A stretch of 64,000 nt of DNA from Flavobacterium sp. GT3R68 (GCF_007109225.1 NZ_VJZK01000001.1:578731-642730), one strand, 5' to 3'. Shown: positions 33,777-44,353, counted from the stretch's first letter. A program made the numbers and translations. The notes: generated by a model from the letters alone, not told the origin.

Positions 33777-35048
33777 ATGTTACAGATAGCATTTATTAGG
33801 GAAAATCAGGAAAAAGTTATTAAAGCTTTGGCGAAAAAGAACATGGATGTCAAAACGGTTGTGGATGAAGTGGTGCAGTTGGATGAACAACGCCGTTCGA
33901 CGCAGGTGGAATTGGACAACATTTTATCCGAATCTAATAAACTATCCAAAGATATCGGTGAGTTGATGAAAAGCGGTGAAAAATCAAAAGCCGAAATTTT
34001 AAAAGCGAAAACCGTTGTCCTGAAGGAAAAAAGCAAAACACTTGCGGAAAAAGCAGACGCATTGGCAGCTGAATTGACGCAAAAATTATACACGTTACCC
34101 AATCTTCCGGCGGACATTGTTCCGGAAGGAAAAACTCCTGAAGAAAATCTGAATGTTTTTGAAGAAGGTGCTGTGCCGGTTCTGCATGAAGGTGCTCAGC
34201 CCCACTGGGAACTGGTAAAAAAATATGACATAATCGATTTTGAACTTGGAAATAAAATAACAGGTGCCGGTTTTCCGGTTTATAAAGGAAAAGGTGCCCG
34301 TTTACAAAGAGCGTTGATCGCTTATTTTTTGGATAAAAATACCGAAGCCGGTTATCTCGAATATCAGGTACCTCATATGGTGAATGAAGCTTCTGCTTTC
34401 GGAACTGGACAATTGCCCGACAAAGAAGGACAGATGTACCATGACGCCACCGATAACTTATATTTAATCCCAACTGCGGAAGTCCCGGTGACGAACCTGT
34501 TCAGGGATGTCATCCTGAATGAAAACGAATTACCAATTTTGGCCACAGCCTACACGCCTTGTTTCCGTCGCGAAGCAGGTTCGTATGGCGCGCATGTCCG
34601 CGGATTAAATCGTTTGCATCAATTTGACAAGGTGGAAATCGTTCGCGTGGAGCATCCTGATAAATCGTATGAAGCGCTGGACGGAATGGTCGAGCATGTC
34701 AAAGGCATTTTGAAGGAACTGAAATTACCGTACCGAATCTTACGACTTTGTGGTGGTGATATGGGATTTGCGTCTGCGTTAACCTATGATTTTGAAGTAT
34801 TTTCTACCGCTCAGGATCGTTGGTTGGAAATTTCTTCGGTATCCAATTTTGAGACGTTCCAATCCAATCGTCTGAAATTGCGTTTTAAGGATAAAGACGG
34901 AAAAAACCAATTGGCCCATACCTTAAACGGAAGCTCATTGGCATTGCCGAGAGTTTTGGCTGGAATTTTGGAGAATTACCAAACGCCCGAAGGTATCGTT
35001 ATCCCGGAAGTGTTACGCTCTTATTGCGGATTCGACATTATAAATTAG
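33777..35048 (+). CDS. serS: Seryl-tRNA synthetase
   Basis: A 423-residue class II synthetase. The N-terminal 110 residues are the long antiparallel coiled coil that grips the tRNA long arm. Motif 2 (TPCFRREAGSYGAHVRGLNRLHQFDKVE) and motif 3 (NGSSLALPRVLAGILENYQ) are complete, as is the class-specific TAEVPVTN serine site. It charges tRNA-Ser and tRNA-Sec with serine. The size is standard and the start is ATG 33777. It is divergent from the M1 peptidase gene. The identification is as sure as sequence allows. Confidence 0.97.
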   Translation: MLQIAFIRENQEKVIKALAKKNMDVKTVVDEVVQLDEQRRSTQVELDNILSESNKLSKDIGELMKSGEKSKAEILKAKTVVLKEKSKTLAEKADALAAELTQKLYTLPNLPADIVPEGKTPEENLNVFEEGAVPVLHEGAQPHWELVKKYDIIDFELGNKITGAGFPVYKGKGARLQRALIAYFLDKNTEAGYLEYQVPHMVNEASAFGTGQLPDKEGQMYHDATDNLYLIPTAEVPVTNLFRDVILNENELPILATAYTPCFRREAGSYGAHVRGLNRLHQFDKVEIVRVEHPDKSYEALDGMVEHVKGILKELKLPYRILRLCGGDMGFASALTYDFEVFSTAQDRWLEISSVSNFETFQSNRLKLRFKDKDGKNQLAHTLNGSSLALPRVLAGILENYQTPEGIVIPEVLRSYCGFDIIN

Positions 35049-35130
35049 ATTTCGTATAAAGTGTTCGTTTGGAATATCCACTGAAGACGGATACTGCTCC
35101 GGATAGCTTCGGGACTGATAACTAATTGAG

Positions 35131-35138
35131 TATCTTTG
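35131..35138 (+). promoter_or_regulatory. Candidate -7 box (TATCTTTG) of the TPR gene
   Basis: A perfect TAnnTTTG 18 bp before ATG 35157, giving a very short leader. The -33 region has no TTG at the right spacing. Confidence 0.4.
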
Positions 35139-35156
35139 CAAAATACTGAAAGTGCA

Positions 35157-36935
35157 ATGAAAACTGTTTTCCTATATATCGCTTTATTTTTCTCACTGGT
35201 CGTTTTTGCCCAAAACGAACAATTGGCCGCGAATTATTACGATAAAGGAGAATTCGAAAAAGCGCTGATCTCTTTCCAGGAATTATTAAAAAACCAATCC
35301 GGCAATAGTGTCTATTTCCTAAAAATGATTGACTGTTATCAGCAATTAGGGCAATTTGATGCTGCCGAAAAGGCGCTTCAGGAACGTCTCGACAAATACA
35401 GACAGGCCAATATTCTGGTCGAATTGGGCGCCAATTTCCAATTAAAGAAAGACGAAGACAAAGCCAAAAAATATTTCGAACAGGCTTTGGACCGGATTAA
35501 AAAAAATCCCAATGAAGTGTACGGAGTTGCCGGAGCTTTCGAACGCAAAGCATTGATTGATTATGCACTGAAAGCTTATGAAATGGCAGTTTCATTAGAT
35601 CAGAAATTTAATTTCAATTTTCAGATGGCATTGCTTTATGGTCAAAAGGGAAACACGGACATGATGATTGAAAAGTTTTTGACCGAATCCTACAACAATC
35701 CACCCAACCTGATTGCCATACAAAACCAGTTTTCCCGTTTTATACTCGAAGACGGCGAAGCGACTTTCAATGAAGCCCTGCGGAAAGCCTTGTTGCTGAG
35801 AGTCCAGAAAAACCAGGATATTTTTTGGAACCAATATTTAAGCTGGTTTTATGTTCAGCAAAAGGAATACGGAAAGGCATTTATTCAGGAAAAAGCCATT
35901 TACCGACGCAATCCGGAAACCTTCTCGAACATTGTCAACCTGGCCCAATTATCCATAGCGGAAGGCGAATTCGAAACGGCGAAAGAAATTCTGGCCTTCG
36001 TATTGGAAAATACCCAGGATTTGGATTTGCAGATTCAGGCCCATTATTTTCTGACCGAAATGAAGATTAAAAATGCGTCCGAAAAAGAGTTTAAAACTAT
36101 CGAAGGAGAATTAGAACAATTGGTCAAACAATTTGGCATCAGTCCGTATTCCTTGTCTTTACAGATTTTACAGGCACACTTTGTAACGTTCCATTTGAAA
36201 AATTCCGAACTTGGAAAAACGATATTAAAAAAAACGCTGGAATTGCCTTTGAATCAATATCAGATTGCGGAGGTCAAAATGGAACTGGCCGATATTCTGT
36301 TGTATGAAGAGAAATTTAATCAGGCGTTGATTTATTATTCGCAGATTGAAGAGGATTTAAAAAATGATGTCGTGGGACATGAAGCAAGTCTGAAAGCCGC
36401 CAAAACCAGTTATTTCAAAGGTGATTTCGATTGGGCGTTAAGCCAGTTTAAGGTTTTAAAAACGGCTTCGACACAATTAATCGCGAATGATGCGCTCGAA
36501 TATTTCCTGTTGATTAATGATAATAAGGTAGCCGATTCGACACAAACGGCTTTAAAACAATTCGCCCGGGCGGATTATTTGCTGTACCAAAATAAGAACC
36601 AGGAGGCATTAATTCAATTTCAGGCGATTCTGAAGAATTTCAAAGGTGACGAAATTGAGAGTATCACGTTGCTCCGCCTGGGAAAAACATATGAAAAACT
36701 GGGCGATTATAATTCGGCTTTAAGCCAATACCAATCGATTATCATTACACATCAGGAAGGAATTTATATTGATGAAGCCTTATATTTTTCGGCCGAAATT
36801 TATAACAAACAACTCAAAGATGTTGATAAAGCCAAGCCGCTGTACGAAAAAATCGTTTTTAATCATGAAGACAGTATCTTTTTTATCGATGCGCGCAAAA
36901 AATTCAGGCAACTTCGCGGCGATACGAATTTGTAA
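35157..36935 (+). CDS. Exported tetratricopeptide repeat protein
   Basis: A 592-residue protein with signal peptide MKTVFLYIALFFSLVVFAQ, then helical TPR repeats over its whole length (for example AANYYDKGEFEKALISFQELLKN, SVYFLKMIDCYQQLGQFDAAEKALQ, TLLRLGKTYEKLGDYNSALSQYQSII). It probably works as a periplasmic scaffold; no catalytic domain is visible. ATG 35157 fits the signal peptide better than a TTG at 35136, which would also fall inside the -7 box. The DUF4286 gene follows 24 bp downstream and rsmA further on, so it heads a short rightward cluster. Confidence 0.75.
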   Translation: MKTVFLYIALFFSLVVFAQNEQLAANYYDKGEFEKALISFQELLKNQSGNSVYFLKMIDCYQQLGQFDAAEKALQERLDKYRQANILVELGANFQLKKDEDKAKKYFEQALDRIKKNPNEVYGVAGAFERKALIDYALKAYEMAVSLDQKFNFNFQMALLYGQKGNTDMMIEKFLTESYNNPPNLIAIQNQFSRFILEDGEATFNEALRKALLLRVQKNQDIFWNQYLSWFYVQQKEYGKAFIQEKAIYRRNPETFSNIVNLAQLSIAEGEFETAKEILAFVLENTQDLDLQIQAHYFLTEMKIKNASEKEFKTIEGELEQLVKQFGISPYSLSLQILQAHFVTFHLKNSELGKTILKKTLELPLNQYQIAEVKMELADILLYEEKFNQALIYYSQIEEDLKNDVVGHEASLKAAKTSYFKGDFDWALSQFKVLKTASTQLIANDALEYFLLINDNKVADSTQTALKQFARADYLLYQNKNQEALIQFQAILKNFKGDEIESITLLRLGKTYEKLGDYNSALSQYQSIIITHQEGIYIDEALYFSAEIYNKQLKDVDKAKPLYEKIVFNHEDSIFFIDARKKFRQLRGDTNL

Positions 36936-36959
36936 TTAAAACTATCTAAAAAATCTAAA

Positions 36960-37271
36960 ATGATAATATATAACGTAACCATCAATATTCACGAAAGTGT
37001 CCACGATCAATGGATGAAATGGATGCAGGAAAAACACATTAAGGATGTTTTGGCAACGGGAAAATTTACTTCGGCAAGATTGGTCAAAGTTTTAATTGAA
37101 GAAGAAATGGGTGGAATTACGTATTCTATCCAATTCATAACGGACAGCAGGGAAACGTTGCAGCGATATTATGACGAAGACGCGCCAAGATTGCGTGAAG
37201 AAGGATTACAACTTTTTGGCGAAAGAATGCTCGCTTTCAGAACGGAGTTAGAGTTAATAAGTGAGCATTAA
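36960..37271 (+). CDS. DUF4286 family protein
   Basis: A 103-residue protein that I assign to DUF4286: MIIYNVTINIHESVHDQWMKWMQEKHI at the start and SIQFITDSRETLQRYYDEDAPRLREEGLQLFGERMLAFRTELELI at the end. This is a ferredoxin-like alpha/beta fold of unknown function, conserved upstream of rsmA in flavobacteria. It is 24 bp after the TPR gene and 115 bp before rsmA. Confidence 0.8.
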   Translation: MIIYNVTINIHESVHDQWMKWMQEKHIKDVLATGKFTSARLVKVLIEEEMGGITYSIQFITDSRETLQRYYDEDAPRLREEGLQLFGERMLAFRTELELISEH

Positions 37272-37386
37272 ACAAGACATTTAGATTACTTAGACTGTTA
37301 GATTTTTAGAAATCGTATCAATCAAATGTTTAAAATTCAAATAACCTAAGACATCTAGATAATCTAAGGTGTCTAACAATCTAAAA

Positions 37387-38166
37387 ATGGAAAAAGTAAC
37401 AGCCAAAAAACACCTCGGGCAACACTTCCTGAAAGATGAAAGTATCGCCAAGGATATCGCCGATACGTTAAATCTACAAGGTTACAACGATTTATTGGAA
37501 ATCGGGCCTGGAATGGGAGTGCTGACCAAATATTTACTGGAAAAGCCAGTCAATACTTATGTCATCGAAATCGACGCCGAATCGGTAACCTATCTGGATC
37601 AGAATTATCCAAAATTGAAAGACCGGATTATATCGAAGGACTTTCTGAAATACAACATCAACGAAATCTTTGAAGGGAAACAATTCGCCATCATCGGTAA
37701 TTTCCCATATAATATATCGACACAAATCGTTTTCCGTGCGTTGGAATACCGCGACCAGATTCCTGAATTTGCTGGAATGTTCCAAAAGGAAGTTGCCCAA
37801 AGAATTTGTGAAAAAAAAGGAACCAAAGCCTACGGAATCTTATCGGTTCTGGCCCAGGCTTTTTATGATGCCGAATATTTGTTTACCGTTGATGAACACG
37901 TTTTTAATCCGCCGCCAAAGGTAAAGTCCGGAGTGTTGCGCTTGCGGAGAAAAGAAAACTTCACATTGCCTTGTAACGAAAAATTATTTTTTACCGTTGT
38001 AAAAACAGCCTTTCAACAACGCAGAAAAACACTTCGTAACAGTTTAAAAACCTTAAATCTGTCGGATAATTTGCGACAAGATACTATCTTTGACCTTCGT
38101 CCGGAGCAGCTGGATGTACAACAATTTATAGAACTTACTCAAAAAATAGCCGCCGATGCAGTTTAA
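37387..38166 (+). CDS. rsmA: 16S rRNA dimethyladenosine transferase
   Basis: A 259-residue KsgA/RsmA enzyme. GQHFLKD near the start, the SAM-binding [11 protein letters not shown] and the catalytic NFPYNIST (usually NLPYNIS) are all present, and [11 protein letters not shown] is the family's late motif. It dimethylates two adjacent adenosines near the 3' end of 16S rRNA during 30S assembly. ATG 37387 is chosen over a GTG six codons upstream. The last 11 bases overlap mgtE, an arrangement that suggests coupling. The 115-bp leader before it is rich in TCTAA pentamers. Confidence 0.95.
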   Translation: MEKVTAKKHLGQHFLKDESIAKDIADTLNLQGYNDLLEIGPGMGVLTKYLLEKPVNTYVIEIDAESVTYLDQNYPKLKDRIISKDFLKYNINEIFEGKQFAIIGNFPYNISTQIVFRALEYRDQIPEFAGMFQKEVAQRICEKKGTKAYGILSVLAQAFYDAEYLFTVDEHVFNPPPKVKSGVLRLRRKENFTLPCNEKLFFTVVKTAFQQRRKTLRNSLKTLNLSDNLRQDTIFDLRPEQLDVQQFIELTQKIAADAV

Positions 38167-39508
38167 AATCAGCAAAGAGCTTATTGTTCAGGTAGAACAA
38201 CTTATTCAAAACAGGAACGACGAAGAGTTGGAAATGTTATTGAATGATATGCACCATGCTGATATTGCTGAAATTCTGGATGCGCTTGATTTTGACGAAG
38301 CGACTTATATTTTCCGGGTTTTAGATAGTGAAAAAACCGCTGAAATCCTGTTGGAACTTGATGAGGACTTACGGGAAAACATTTTGGACCGGCTTTCGCC
38401 AAAAGAAATCGCGGAAGAACTTGATGAACTTGAAACCAATGATGCGGCAGATATTATCGCAGAACTTTCGCAAAGTAAAAAAAGCGAAGTAATCTCCGAA
38501 CTTCAGGATGTTGAACACGCGAAAGACATTGTCGATTTATTGCGTTATGCTGAAGATACCGCGGGAGGAATCATGCACAAGGAATTGGTAAAGGTCAATG
38601 AAAACTGGAGCGTACTCACTTGCGTGAAAGAAATGAGAATCCAGGCCGAGAACATTTCAAGAGTACATTCGATTTATGTCGTTGATGATGAGGACCGTTT
38701 AAAAGGCCGATTGTCTCTTAAAGATCTGCTGACCACTTCGACCAAAACACAGATCAGTGATGTCTATATCCGAAAATTAAACTCGGTGAATGTCGATACC
38801 GAAGATGTTGAGGTCGCCCGTATCATGCAAAAATATGACTTAGAGGCCATTCCGGTGGTTGATGAATTGGGACGACTTGTAGGCCGTATTACCATTGATG
38901 ATATATTGGACGTAATCAAGGACGAAGCCGATAAGGATTACCAGTTAGCCGCCGGTATCTCGCAGGACGTTGAAGCGGATGACAGCATTCTCGAACTGAC
39001 CAAAGCCCGCTTGCCATGGTTGGTATTGGCACTTTTGGGAGGTTTTGTAACCGTAAAAGTGCTGGGCCTTTTTGAAGGCGCCATGTTACAGCACGGGAAA
39101 TTATTCTTTTTTACGCCACTGATTGCTGCGATGGCAGGAAATGTAGGGGTACAATCTTCGGCAATTATTGTTCAGGGTTTAGCCAACAATACGCTGAGCG
39201 GTTCCTTATTCAACCGATTGATTAAGGAAGTGTCGTTGAGTTTATTGAACGGTGTCATTCTGGCGACCATATTATTTTTAGGCGGATATTTTCTGTTAAA
39301 TGTAGAACCCATAATAGGCGTGGTCATTACCATTGCTTTGGTTTCGGTAATTATCATTGCCTCCTTAATCGGTACTTTCATCCCTTTATTACTCGATAAA
39401 TTTGGAATCGACCCCGCATTAGCGACTGGTCCGTTTATCACTACAAGTAATGATATCTGCGGGATTCTGATTTATTTTTCAATTGCCAAACTTATTTTAG
39501 GCTTTTAA
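38156..39508 (+). CDS. mgtE: Magnesium transporter MgtE
   Basis: A 450-residue Mg2+ channel/transporter. The N-terminal helical domain (residues 1-130) is rich in acidic residues ([17 protein letters not shown]), followed by two CBS domains (about 135-255) that sense Mg2+. Five C-terminal transmembrane segments include the conserved [23 protein letters not shown] pore signature. The Asp/Glu rich N-domain gates the channel at high internal Mg2+. It overlaps rsmA by 11 bp and is followed after 12 bp by proC. Confidence 0.93.
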   Translation: MQFKISKELIVQVEQLIQNRNDEELEMLLNDMHHADIAEILDALDFDEATYIFRVLDSEKTAEILLELDEDLRENILDRLSPKEIAEELDELETNDAADIIAELSQSKKSEVISELQDVEHAKDIVDLLRYAEDTAGGIMHKELVKVNENWSVLTCVKEMRIQAENISRVHSIYVVDDEDRLKGRLSLKDLLTTSTKTQISDVYIRKLNSVNVDTEDVEVARIMQKYDLEAIPVVDELGRLVGRITIDDILDVIKDEADKDYQLAAGISQDVEADDSILELTKARLPWLVLALLGGFVTVKVLGLFEGAMLQHGKLFFFTPLIAAMAGNVGVQSSAIIVQGLANNTLSGSLFNRLIKEVSLSLLNGVILATILFLGGYFLLNVEPIIGVVITIALVSVIIIASLIGTFIPLLLDKFGIDPALATGPFITTSNDICGILIYFSIAKLILGF

Positions 39509-39520
39509 CTCCGACATTTC

Positions 39521-40297
39521 ATGAACATACATATAATTGGTGGTGGTAACTTAGGTGTCGCCATCGCTATCGGTTTATCCAAATATTCCAAAAACACTAA
39601 CATAACTGTCACCCGACGCAATACCGAAAGCATTCAATATCTAAGGCAATCGGGCATTACTGTTGCATCCGACAATACGTTCCAAATCCAGCAAGCGGAT
39701 GTCATTATCCTCGCCGTAAAACCGCATCAGACCGCAACCGTCCTGAACGAGATCGCCCCCCTGACCTTGGGGAAAATGATCGTTTCCGCAATCAGCGGAA
39801 TCACTATTGAAACGTTAAGGCAATTCACTGATAATGCCAGTCCAATATTCCGGATTATGCCTAATATTGCCATTCAATTTGGCGCATCCGCAACCTGCAT
39901 TGCCTTTATTGATAAAGACAAAGAACAGGCCCAAAAGGTAATCACGCTCTTCGCCGATGTCGGAACTGTCCCGGTAATAGAAGAAAAACTTATGGACGCC
40001 GCTACGGTACTCGGTGCGTGCGGAACTGCCTATGCCTTGCGTTACATCCGGGCTTCGATGCAGGCTGGTATTGAGATAGGTTTCGATTCGCAGACCGCAC
40101 TGGCTATTGCCGCCCAGACCGCAAAAGGAGCCTCGCAGATGTTGCTGGAAGAAAAAATACATCCGGAGCAATTAATCGACCGGGTGACGACCCCGCAGGG
40201 ATGTACCATTGTTGGCCTGAATGAAATGGAACATCAGGGCTTTAGTTCGTCGTTAATCAAAGGAATCAAAACCTCTTTACAAAAAATTACCGGCTAA
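39521..40297 (+). CDS. proC: Pyrroline-5-carboxylate reductase
   Basis: A 258-residue NAD(P)H-dependent enzyme that reduces 1-pyrroline-5-carboxylate to proline. The N-terminal Rossmann motif IIGGGNLGVAIAIGL (residues 4-18) is followed by VILAVKP and ISGIT. The C-terminal dimerisation/active-site domain has GACGTAYALRYI and VTTPQGCTIVGLNEME, the family signature. It is a little shorter than the usual 265-275 residues but complete. It lies 12 bp after mgtE, at the end of the run begun by the TPR gene. Confidence 0.9.
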   Translation: MNIHIIGGGNLGVAIAIGLSKYSKNTNITVTRRNTESIQYLRQSGITVASDNTFQIQQADVIILAVKPHQTATVLNEIAPLTLGKMIVSAISGITIETLRQFTDNASPIFRIMPNIAIQFGASATCIAFIDKDKEQAQKVITLFADVGTVPVIEEKLMDAATVLGACGTAYALRYIRASMQAGIEIGFDSQTALAIAAQTAKGASQMLLEEKIHPEQLIDRVTTPQGCTIVGLNEMEHQGFSSSLIKGIKTSLQKITG

Positions 40298-40568
40298 CCC
40301 CGCATCTTTCCTAAAATCCTATTGACAAATCTCATCGTTAGTTTTAAAGTTTGGATAGTTTTAAATCATAAGAAATTTCTTGACTATGAATTTAAATATA
40401 TCAAAATAAAGCCTTATACTTGTTAAGGATAATAAGAAACCCTAGCCCTATTATTTTATTGATAAGGTAAGTACAACAACTCCTTTACATTTTTTTACAT
40501 TACCTTTCAATAAAGTAATTATAACTTTTTCGTCTCAATGAAAAGTGAAAAGAATACAGCATTAAACG

Positions 40569-42395
40569 ATGATTAATACTATTCCAAAATTTAGCAATAT
40601 ATTCGACTCGCTGCTTGAAGGGGTGCAAATCCATGATTTCAACTGGCGATATACGTATGTAAATGATGCGTTGGTTAAATACAGCAATTATTCAAAAGAA
40701 GAATTGCTGGGATATACTATGATGGAAAAATATCCGGGGATAGAACAAACGGATCTGTTTAAAGCGCTGCAGCGGTGCATGAATGAACGCACTATGGAAC
40801 AACTTGAAACCGAATTTGTTTTTCCTGATGGCACACCTGCATTTTTTGAACTCAGGATACAACCCATTCCGGAAGGAATATTTATACTGTCGATTGACAG
40901 AACCCAGCAGCAAAAAGCAAAAGAAAACCTTTTGCAAAGTGAAAAAAAATACCGGCATCTTTTTGATAATAGTCCAATACCGATGTGGATAATTGATGTG
41001 AAAACGTTAAGTTTCCTGGATGTAAATAAAATGGCGATTGTCCAATATGGGTACACCCGCGACGAATTTCTTTCGATGAGTGCAGTCGATATAAGGCCGG
41101 ACGAAGACAAAGAGCAATTCGAGCAATTAGATCGTTCGTTAGGATTTAATGCACTAAATTATAATAGGGGGATTTGGGATCACCGTAAGAAAGACGGAAC
41201 TGTCATACAGGTTGAGATTATTGCTAATGACATCATTTTTGAAGGAATTCCGGCACGAATTATTCTTTCTAACGATGTTACCGAAAGGAAAATGGTAGAG
41301 GAAAATCTCCGTAAAAGCGAATCAAGATTAAAAGAATCGCAGGCGTTAGCCCATATTAGTAATTGGGAAATTGATATGGTGCATGACATTCACATCTGGT
41401 CAGACGGATTTTATAAGATTTTCGGAATTAACAGGAACGAAGCCGAGCCTTCAATTGAATTATTTTTATCATTCGTACATCATGATGACGTTGACTTTGT
41501 GCAAAAAAAAATGCAGGAAGCCTTTGAAACCTATCAGGATTCATCATTTAATTTTTGTTTCATATATAAAGATGGCAGTATAAGATATGGCTATTCTGAA
41601 TGGAAGTTTGAGTTTAATAAAAAAAGCAGGCCCATACGGATTTATGGGATACTCCAGGATGTAACGGAAAGTAAAATGGCTGAGCTAAAATTGGAGCAGC
41701 AAAATAAAGAACTTGTTAAAACCAATTCTGAACTTGACCGTTTCGTATATAGTGTCTCCCATGATTTGCGTTCCCCTTTGACATCAATGCTTGGTCTGAT
41801 TACGTTTATTGAGGAAGAAAGCAAAGAGCCGGATACCATTGAACATGCAAATATGATACACACCAGTATCCTCCGCCTGGACAGATTCATTAAAAACATT
41901 CTTCTCTACTCACATAATAACCGCACCGGATTGGAAATGGAGAAAATCCCGCTCCAGAAAACGATAGAAGAAGTTGTGGATGCACTTCGGAGCATGAAAG
42001 AGGGAAAAGGAATTCATTTTGAAGTTAATATTATAGAAGAACAGCCTTTTTATTCTGATTGGCAACGCTTTAATACCATAATGGAAAATCTTATTTCCAA
42101 TGCCATCAAATACCATAAAAAGGAGGAATCCGGGCGATATATAAAAATAACGGGGACATCCGATAGGGAAAAACTACAAATTGACATTGCCGACAATGGA
42201 ATAGGGATTGCGCCTGTCTATCACGATAAAATTTTCGATATGTTCTTCCGCTTATCCGGAAAATCAACCGGCTCCGGAATCGGATTATATATAGTAAAGG
42301 AAATTATTGAGAAACTGCAGGGCAGTATAAAAGTTCATTCCGAAGAAGAAAAAGGAACTTCATTCAATATTACGCTTAAAAATTTAATGCCATAA
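40569..42395 (+). CDS. Multi-PAS soluble sensor histidine kinase
   Basis: A 608-residue cytoplasmic kinase without membrane segments. Three PAS domains occupy about residues 5-120, 130-245 and 255-370. Residue of about 395 is the phosphoacceptor His in SVSHDLRSPLTSMLGL (HisKA). The HATPase module follows with MENLISNAIKYHKKE (N-box), DIADNGIGIAPVYHDKIFDMFFRLS and GSGIGLYIVKEIIEKLQG. It phosphorylates an unidentified response regulator, as none is encoded beside it. The 271-bp gap before it shows no further gene. Confidence 0.88.
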   Translation: MINTIPKFSNIFDSLLEGVQIHDFNWRYTYVNDALVKYSNYSKEELLGYTMMEKYPGIEQTDLFKALQRCMNERTMEQLETEFVFPDGTPAFFELRIQPIPEGIFILSIDRTQQQKAKENLLQSEKKYRHLFDNSPIPMWIIDVKTLSFLDVNKMAIVQYGYTRDEFLSMSAVDIRPDEDKEQFEQLDRSLGFNALNYNRGIWDHRKKDGTVIQVEIIANDIIFEGIPARIILSNDVTERKMVEENLRKSESRLKESQALAHISNWEIDMVHDIHIWSDGFYKIFGINRNEAEPSIELFLSFVHHDDVDFVQKKMQEAFETYQDSSFNFCFIYKDGSIRYGYSEWKFEFNKKSRPIRIYGILQDVTESKMAELKLEQQNKELVKTNSELDRFVYSVSHDLRSPLTSMLGLITFIEEESKEPDTIEHANMIHTSILRLDRFIKNILLYSHNNRTGLEMEKIPLQKTIEEVVDALRSMKEGKGIHFEVNIIEEQPFYSDWQRFNTIMENLISNAIKYHKKEESGRYIKITGTSDREKLQIDIADNGIGIAPVYHDKIFDMFFRLSGKSTGSGIGLYIVKEIIEKLQGSIKVHSEEEKGTSFNITLKNLMP

Positions 42396-42473
42396 AAGCA
42401 ATGTAATATTTGCAGGCACTCACTACTTTCTTAAAGAGTTTTTAATAAATTTGGAATCTAAACTAACTTCAAC

Positions 42474-43832
42474 TTGAAACCCGAAACCGTCAAAATTCTC
42501 CATATCGATAGCAATAACCATCTGCTTTGGGAACAATTGCAGCAAGAAGGCTTCCTCAACCACGAAGATTTCTCCTCTTCCAAAGAGGAAATCGAAACCA
42601 AGATTCACGAATATCACGGAATTGTCATTCGCAGCCGATTCAATATTGACAAACAATTTATCGATAAAGCCACCAGTCTGCAGTTTATTGCAAGAGTTGG
42701 CGCCGGTCTGGAAAGCATCGATTGTGACTATGCCATCAGTAAAAACATTGAGCTCATCGCGGCTCCCGAAGGCAATAAGAATGCGGTCGGCGAACATGCA
42801 CTAGCAATGTTGCTGTCCCTGTTGAATAATCTGAACAAAGCCGACAGCGAAATCAAATCGGGGCATTGGAATAGGGAAGCTAACCGGGGTCACGAATTAG
42901 ACGGAAAGACAGTTGGCATTATTGGGTATGGCAAAATGGGGAAATCATTCGCCAAAAAATTACGCGGTTTTGATGTTCAGGTTTTGTGTCACGATATCCT
43001 GGAAAATGTGGGCGATATGAATGCCAAACAAGTTTCTTTGGAAGAATTACAAACGAATGCAGATGTCCTGAGTCTGCACGTTCCATGGACACTCGAAACC
43101 AATCAAATGATCAAAAGTGATTTCATCAATTCATTCGCTAAACCTTTTTGGCTAATCAATACCGCCAGGGGGAAAAATGTGGTGACGGCCGATCTGGCCA
43201 AAGCGCTGCAGTCCGGAAAAATTTTAGGTGCCGGCCTGGATGTGCTGGAATATGAAAAATCATCCTTTGAACATTTGTTTTCAGATCATCATGTACCTGA
43301 AGCTTTTCAATATTTGTTAGACGCAGACAATGTGATACTTTCACCACATATTGCCGGATGGACCTTCGAAAGCCATCAGAAATTGGCGCAGGTGATTGTC
43401 GATAAAATCAAATCGAAATATTCGGGCGAAAGCAAAACAAACACCATTGAAAAAAGAGTTACCGGAATAGGCGGTGTTTTTTTTAAGGCAAAAGATTCCA
43501 AAGCATTGGTAGCCTGGTATGGAAAACATCTGGGATTGAAAACCGATGATTATGGCTCTACATTTTGGTGGAAAAACAAGGAAGGAGATAATTGTTCGAC
43601 ACAATGGTCTCCGTTTGCAGATACGACAACTTATTTCCAGCCTAGTGAAAAACAGTTCATGCAAAATTTCCGGGTACATGATTTGGACAATTTGCTGATA
43701 AAACTTAAGGAAGAGGGCGTTACCATTGTTGGTGAACCGGAAGCATTTGATTATGGGAAGTTCGGCTGGGTTATGGATATTGAGGGAAATAAAATTGAAC
43801 TTTGGGAGCCAAATGATAAGGCGTTTCTGTAA
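42474..43832 (+). CDS. 2-hydroxyacid dehydrogenase fused to a VOC/glyoxalase domain
   Basis: A 452-residue two-part protein. Residues 1-320 are a D-isomer-specific 2-hydroxyacid dehydrogenase of the phosphoglycerate dehydrogenase type: NAD motif GIIGYGKMG (148-156), NTARGKNV with the substrate Arg, and LSPHIAGWT with the catalytic His. Residues of about 330-452 are a VOC-superfamily domain (GIGGVFFKAKDSKALVAWYGKHLGL, WVMDIEGNKIELWEP), which normally stands alone. The start is TTG 42474 (MKPETVKILHIDS), since no ATG is found near. The reading frame crosses the junction without a stop, so the fusion is real in this sequence. What the VOC part acts on is unknown. Confidence 0.8.
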   Translation: MKPETVKILHIDSNNHLLWEQLQQEGFLNHEDFSSSKEEIETKIHEYHGIVIRSRFNIDKQFIDKATSLQFIARVGAGLESIDCDYAISKNIELIAAPEGNKNAVGEHALAMLLSLLNNLNKADSEIKSGHWNREANRGHELDGKTVGIIGYGKMGKSFAKKLRGFDVQVLCHDILENVGDMNAKQVSLEELQTNADVLSLHVPWTLETNQMIKSDFINSFAKPFWLINTARGKNVVTADLAKALQSGKILGAGLDVLEYEKSSFEHLFSDHHVPEAFQYLLDADNVILSPHIAGWTFESHQKLAQVIVDKIKSKYSGESKTNTIEKRVTGIGGVFFKAKDSKALVAWYGKHLGLKTDDYGSTFWWKNKEGDNCSTQWSPFADTTTYFQPSEKQFMQNFRVHDLDNLLIKLKEEGVTIVGEPEAFDYGKFGWVMDIEGNKIELWEPNDKAFL

Positions 43833-43927
43833 ATTGTATATATTAGCGAATCGGAGTTCAGCAACCAAAAACGAGGCGTATCCGAAAAGCCATAAGAGTA
43901 GGGACCCACTAACTAAAATAATTTATT

Positions 43928-44353
43928 ATGATTGATTGGTACAAAAGCGTAGTTTTTGAGAATTATGCAAATTTTTCAGGACGCGCAAGAAGAAGCGAAT
44001 ACTGGTATTTTACCTTAATGAATATACTTGTTGCTATGGCTTTTGTAACTTTAGGAGTTATAATGGTTACTGCTTTAGGAATGGATGAACTAGGAATAGG
44101 TATTTTTGTTGTTTTATATGCTCTCTATACTTTAGCGATTATAATCCCGTCCTTTGCAGTAACAGTAAGGCGTTTACATGATTTAGGAAAAAGTGGATGG
44201 TATTTCTTGATCTATTTCATCCCATTCATAGGTAGTATATGGTTGCTTATATTATTGTGCACTGAAGGTGAAAGTCAGCCTAATCAATATGGGCCTGACC
44301 CAAAGAATGAACTAGATGAGCTCAATGAAATAGGTGCTACACAAGCTTATTAA
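43928..44353 (+). CDS. DUF805 membrane protein
   Basis: A 141-residue protein of the DUF805 family. The conserved opening FENYANFSGRARRSEYWYFTLMN is followed by three to four transmembrane segments, the RRLHDLGKSGWY motif in the middle, and a polar tail GESQPNQYGPDPKNE. DUF805 proteins are small inner-membrane proteins of unknown role. A paralogue, damaged by a frameshift, lies convergently at 44725-45078, and a TM2-domain gene stands between them. Confidence 0.88.
   Translation: MIDWYKSVVFENYANFSGRARRSEYWYFTLMNILVAMAFVTLGVIMVTALGMDELGIGIFVVLYALYTLAIIIPSFAVTVRRLHDLGKSGWYFLIYFIPFIGSIWLLILLCTEGESQPNQYGPDPKNELDELNEIGATQAY

Noticed and set aside
43341..43868. A 175-residue leftward open frame opposite the VOC domain
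   Set aside because: Cysteine/phenylalanine-rich shadow with no start region; the sense VOC domain is recognisable.
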